From JBLKSS01 sp047607725 (GTDB taxonomy: Bacteria; Pseudomonadota; Gammaproteobacteria; Enterobacterales; Enterobacteriaceae), in contig NZ_JBLKSS010000057.1 of NCBI RefSeq assembly GCF_047607725.1, positions 1-9,496 on the forward strand: a stretch of 9,496 bases of DNA, given 5' to 3'. Positions within the stretch are counted from its first letter, which is position 1, and each line of letters opens with the position of its first letter. The notes beneath the pieces are model-generated. The model worked only from the letters and a program-made list of their open reading frames with translations, ran no database searches and was not told the DNA's origin. The position numbers and the translations under genes are program-made. Positions 8,331 to 9,496 of the stretch are shown here, in pieces.

Positions 8331-8358
8331 TTTATATTCTTCGCTTAACGTTGGACAA
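8331..8358 (-). promoter_or_regulatory. Candidate murB-birA promoter
   Basis: On the minus strand, TTGTCC (8353-8358) and TATAAA (8331-8336) are 16 bp apart, with 4/6 and 5/6 matches to the sigma-70 consensus. This places the start about 90 bp before murB. A GTTG-GA-CAAC dyad (8350-8359) covers the -35, and a ten-base palindrome GCGACGTCGC (8363-8372) sits just upstream of it. Either could bind a regulator. Confidence 0.45.
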
Positions 8359-8377
8359 CATTGCGACGTCGCTTAAC
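8341..8377. repeat. Nine-base direct repeat upstream of murB
   Basis: TCGCTTAAC occurs at 8341-8349 and again at 8369-8377, starts 28 bp apart. The second copy contains the stop codon (TTA, 8373-8375) of the leftward unknown gene. It lies at the junction between conserved murB DNA and the AT-richer segment, so it may be a duplication or recombination scar, or it may be chance. Confidence 0.5.
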
Positions 8378-9221
8378 TGTCGGACTCTGTAGTAACCAAC
8401 AATTTTTCCCAGGATTTATTTATCTGCGCCAGTTCCTCCCTGAACGGCAGCGGGCTTTGGCCGTGACCTTGCTCGGCAAGCTTATCAAATATCGCAAATA
8501 TCTCATCATTAGCGTGTTTTATCAGATCAAAATCTGTAGAGATTTTGACATTTCGGAAGAAGAGTTCAGTCTTGAATACGCTAACTAACAGATGCATTCC
8601 TGCGCCGCTTGGAATATATAGCTTATCTTGCTCAGACACCTCTTTACCGCTCTCCTTGGCTTCTTCATTTTTTTCCGCATGTTTATCAGTGCACTTTAAT
8701 CCTCTCTCCATTGAGGCCGTACCTATTTCATGTAGATACCCCTTAGGCACGGACTGATCGATTCGCTTGCAATACGCCGTCATGGCATCGGAAGCTTCGC
8801 TGTACACCGACGCCATAGTTGCTTCAACTAACTGCTCAAAACCCTTTTCATCTGTGAGAAAATCATTGACTGTGGCTTGCATTTTCTCTTTTGCCGCGAC
8901 GATATCCTCAGACGTCAAGGGGTTTTGCTTCATGATGGCGGCATCATGAACGGCTACAGGCGTTGAATTGGCATTATCGGCGGGTTTTTCAGCGCCGGCT
9001 AACTTGTTCCTAACAGTGGACAAAAAGTTATATACGCTTACCATCCCGCCAATGCAGCGATTGGTAACCGTCGTGCTAAAGGTTTTCGCATTATTCTCAA
9101 TCGTCATGATGCAATGCAAAATCTGACGGCTCAAGCCACTTTTAGCGGACGTTTTCGCGCTGCCATTATCTGTCTGTTCCGGTTTTAGAGTGTAACTACC
9201 CGTCTTAGAGCCAATAAACAT
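8373..9221 (-). CDS. Unknown AT-rich gene, 282-residue soluble protein
   Basis: I do not recognise the family. The gene is intact, with an excellent ribosome site (AAAAAGGAGAG) six bases before ATG 9221 and a promoter upstream. Its base composition is clearly lower in G+C than murB next door (sampled lines about 38-48% against about 63%), which suggests horizontal origin. The product has no signal peptide and no clear membrane span. Residues 1-30 are rich in Ser and Thr (9 of 30) with few acidic residues, as in many type III secretion signals. Residues 100-150 look helical (EDIVAAKEKMQATVNDFL, EATMASVYSEASDAM). Residues 175-200 form a highly charged Lys/Glu linker. The C-terminal third ends in helices such as DEIFAIFDKLAEQ and FREELAQINKSWEKLL. 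It stands alone, between murB and an IS66 end, where E. coli has an rRNA operon. A secreted effector is one possibility; a phage- or island-derived protein is another. Confidence 0.7.
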   Translation of the reverse strand: MFIGSKTGSYTLKPEQTDNGSAKTSAKSGLSRQILHCIMTIENNAKTFSTTVTNRCIGGMVSVYNFLSTVRNKLAGAEKPADNANSTPVAVHDAAIMKQNPLTSEDIVAAKEKMQATVNDFLTDEKGFEQLVEATMASVYSEASDAMTAYCKRIDQSVPKGYLHEIGTASMERGLKCTDKHAEKNEEAKESGKEVSEQDKLYIPSGAGMHLLVSVFKTELFFRNVKISTDFDLIKHANDEIFAIFDKLAEQGHGQSPLPFREELAQINKSWEKLLVTTESDS

Positions 9222-9254
9222 GCAACTCTCCTTTTTATGATTGTCGAATTTCGG

Positions 9255-9284
9255 ATTATATTAAGCGTGTCTAAGCACTGACCA
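9255..9284 (-). promoter_or_regulatory. Promoter of the unknown AT-rich gene
   Basis: On the minus strand there is a perfect TATAAT (9255-9260), with TGGTCA (9279-9284, 4/6 match) 18 bp upstream. This gives a short leader of about 30 bases before ATG 9221. A dyad TGGCT-ATAAA-AGCCA at 9294-9308, ten bases beyond the -35, could be an operator. Confidence 0.55.
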
Positions 9285-9349
9285 GATACTATTTGGCTAT
9301 AAAAGCCATTACGTCGTGGTCGCGCAGCGGCGCTCCGTGGATCAAAGCA

Positions 9350-9357
9350 TATTAGAC
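9350..9357. other. Candidate 8-bp target site of the IS66 insertion
   Basis: IS66 elements duplicate 8 bp of target. The eight bases directly before the GTAAGCG terminus are TATTAGAC. The second copy would lie beyond the right edge, so the duplication cannot be confirmed here. Confidence 0.35.
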
Positions 9358-9496
9358 GTAAGCGTACGCCCAGCGCCGTCTGTTAATTCCCCATCAAGTT
9401 ATTGAAGATGATGTCCATTATTTTTTTAATGGGCACAATTCATGAAACAAACCCCACCAAAACCCTCAAGACGTCGTCCCAATTTCCCGCTGGACT
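9358..9496 (+). mobile_element. Left end of an IS66-family element (partial)
   Basis: The sequence from 9358 begins GTAAGCG, the conserved terminal bases of IS66-family inverted repeats. It is followed 84 bp later by the start of a tnpA-like reading frame. The element continues beyond the window, where tnpB and tnpC (the DDE transposase) and the right repeat would be expected. Insertion lies upstream of the promoter of the unknown gene at 8373-9221 and does not disrupt that gene. Confidence 0.75.
9442..9496 (+). CDS. tnpA: IS66-family accessory protein TnpA, N-terminal fragment
   Basis: ATG 9442 opens a frame running off the window edge, with 18 codons visible. The product begins MKQTPPKPSRRRPNFPLD. 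A basic cluster followed by RRRPN(Y/F)xxxF is the usual start of IS66 TnpA, a small helix-turn-helix protein related to the OrfA of IS3 elements and required for transposition. The distance from the GTAAGCG terminus fits IS66 layout. No strong ribosome site is visible (AATGGGCACAATTC before ATG), as is common for IS genes. Only the N-terminus can be judged. Confidence 0.65.
   Translation, partial: MKQTPPKPSRRRPNFPLD

Noticed and set aside
8373..9221. Faint resemblance of the C-terminal third (SGAGMHLLVSVFKTELFFR, then DEIFAIFDKLAEQ) to a RasGAP-type fold
   Set aside because: Only scattered residues match and no arginine-finger motif is visible. A profile or structure search is needed before any assignment.

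Overview
The window looks like the chromosome of an enterobacterium in the Sodalis group, an insect symbiont with a recently degrading genome. EF-Tu, CoaA, BirA, MurB and the tRNA cluster are close to their Escherichia coli counterparts. Three other genes carry fresh, small inactivating lesions. IS-type sequence lies at both ends of the window. The genus is an inference from this pattern and from recalled family sequences, not from a search.

Left flank (1-1754): positions 1-137 hold four 23-bp tandem repeats that look like the end of an IS21-family element. Next comes a broken two-gene operon. A small three-helix membrane protein gene (212-535, amber stop at codon 4) overlaps by ATGA an MFS transporter gene (532-1754, in-frame TGA plus a one-base deletion). 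A GC-rich nested dyad follows, between convergent genes.

Core (1891-8235): this is the block murB-birA / coaA / thrU-tyrU-glyT-thrT-tufB, in the E. coli order but inverted relative to the window's + strand. The tRNA-tuf operon reads leftward from a strong promoter near 3782-3810 with a GC-rich discriminator, and ends at a hairpin terminator near 1891-1918. coaA reads rightward, divergent from the tRNAs. murB and birA read leftward as an ATGA-overlapping pair. A broken pepE (dipeptidase E) lies between coaA and birA, where E. coli has none. The block combines peptidoglycan precursor synthesis (MurB), biotin attachment and bio regulation (BirA), the first step of CoA synthesis (CoaA) and translation (EF-Tu with three tRNA species).

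Right flank (8373-9496): upstream of murB, where E. coli has the rrnB rRNA operon, there is a visibly AT-richer, intact but unrecognised 282-codon gene. It has its own promoter and a strong ribosome binding site. Beyond it is the left end of an IS66-family element (terminal GTAAGCG) with the first 18 codons of its tnpA.

No CRISPR array, toxin-antitoxin pair or obvious new multi-gene system is visible. The points most worth following are the unknown AT-rich gene, the structured spacer inside the tRNA operon, and the way IS ends and pseudogenes mark the limits of the conserved block.
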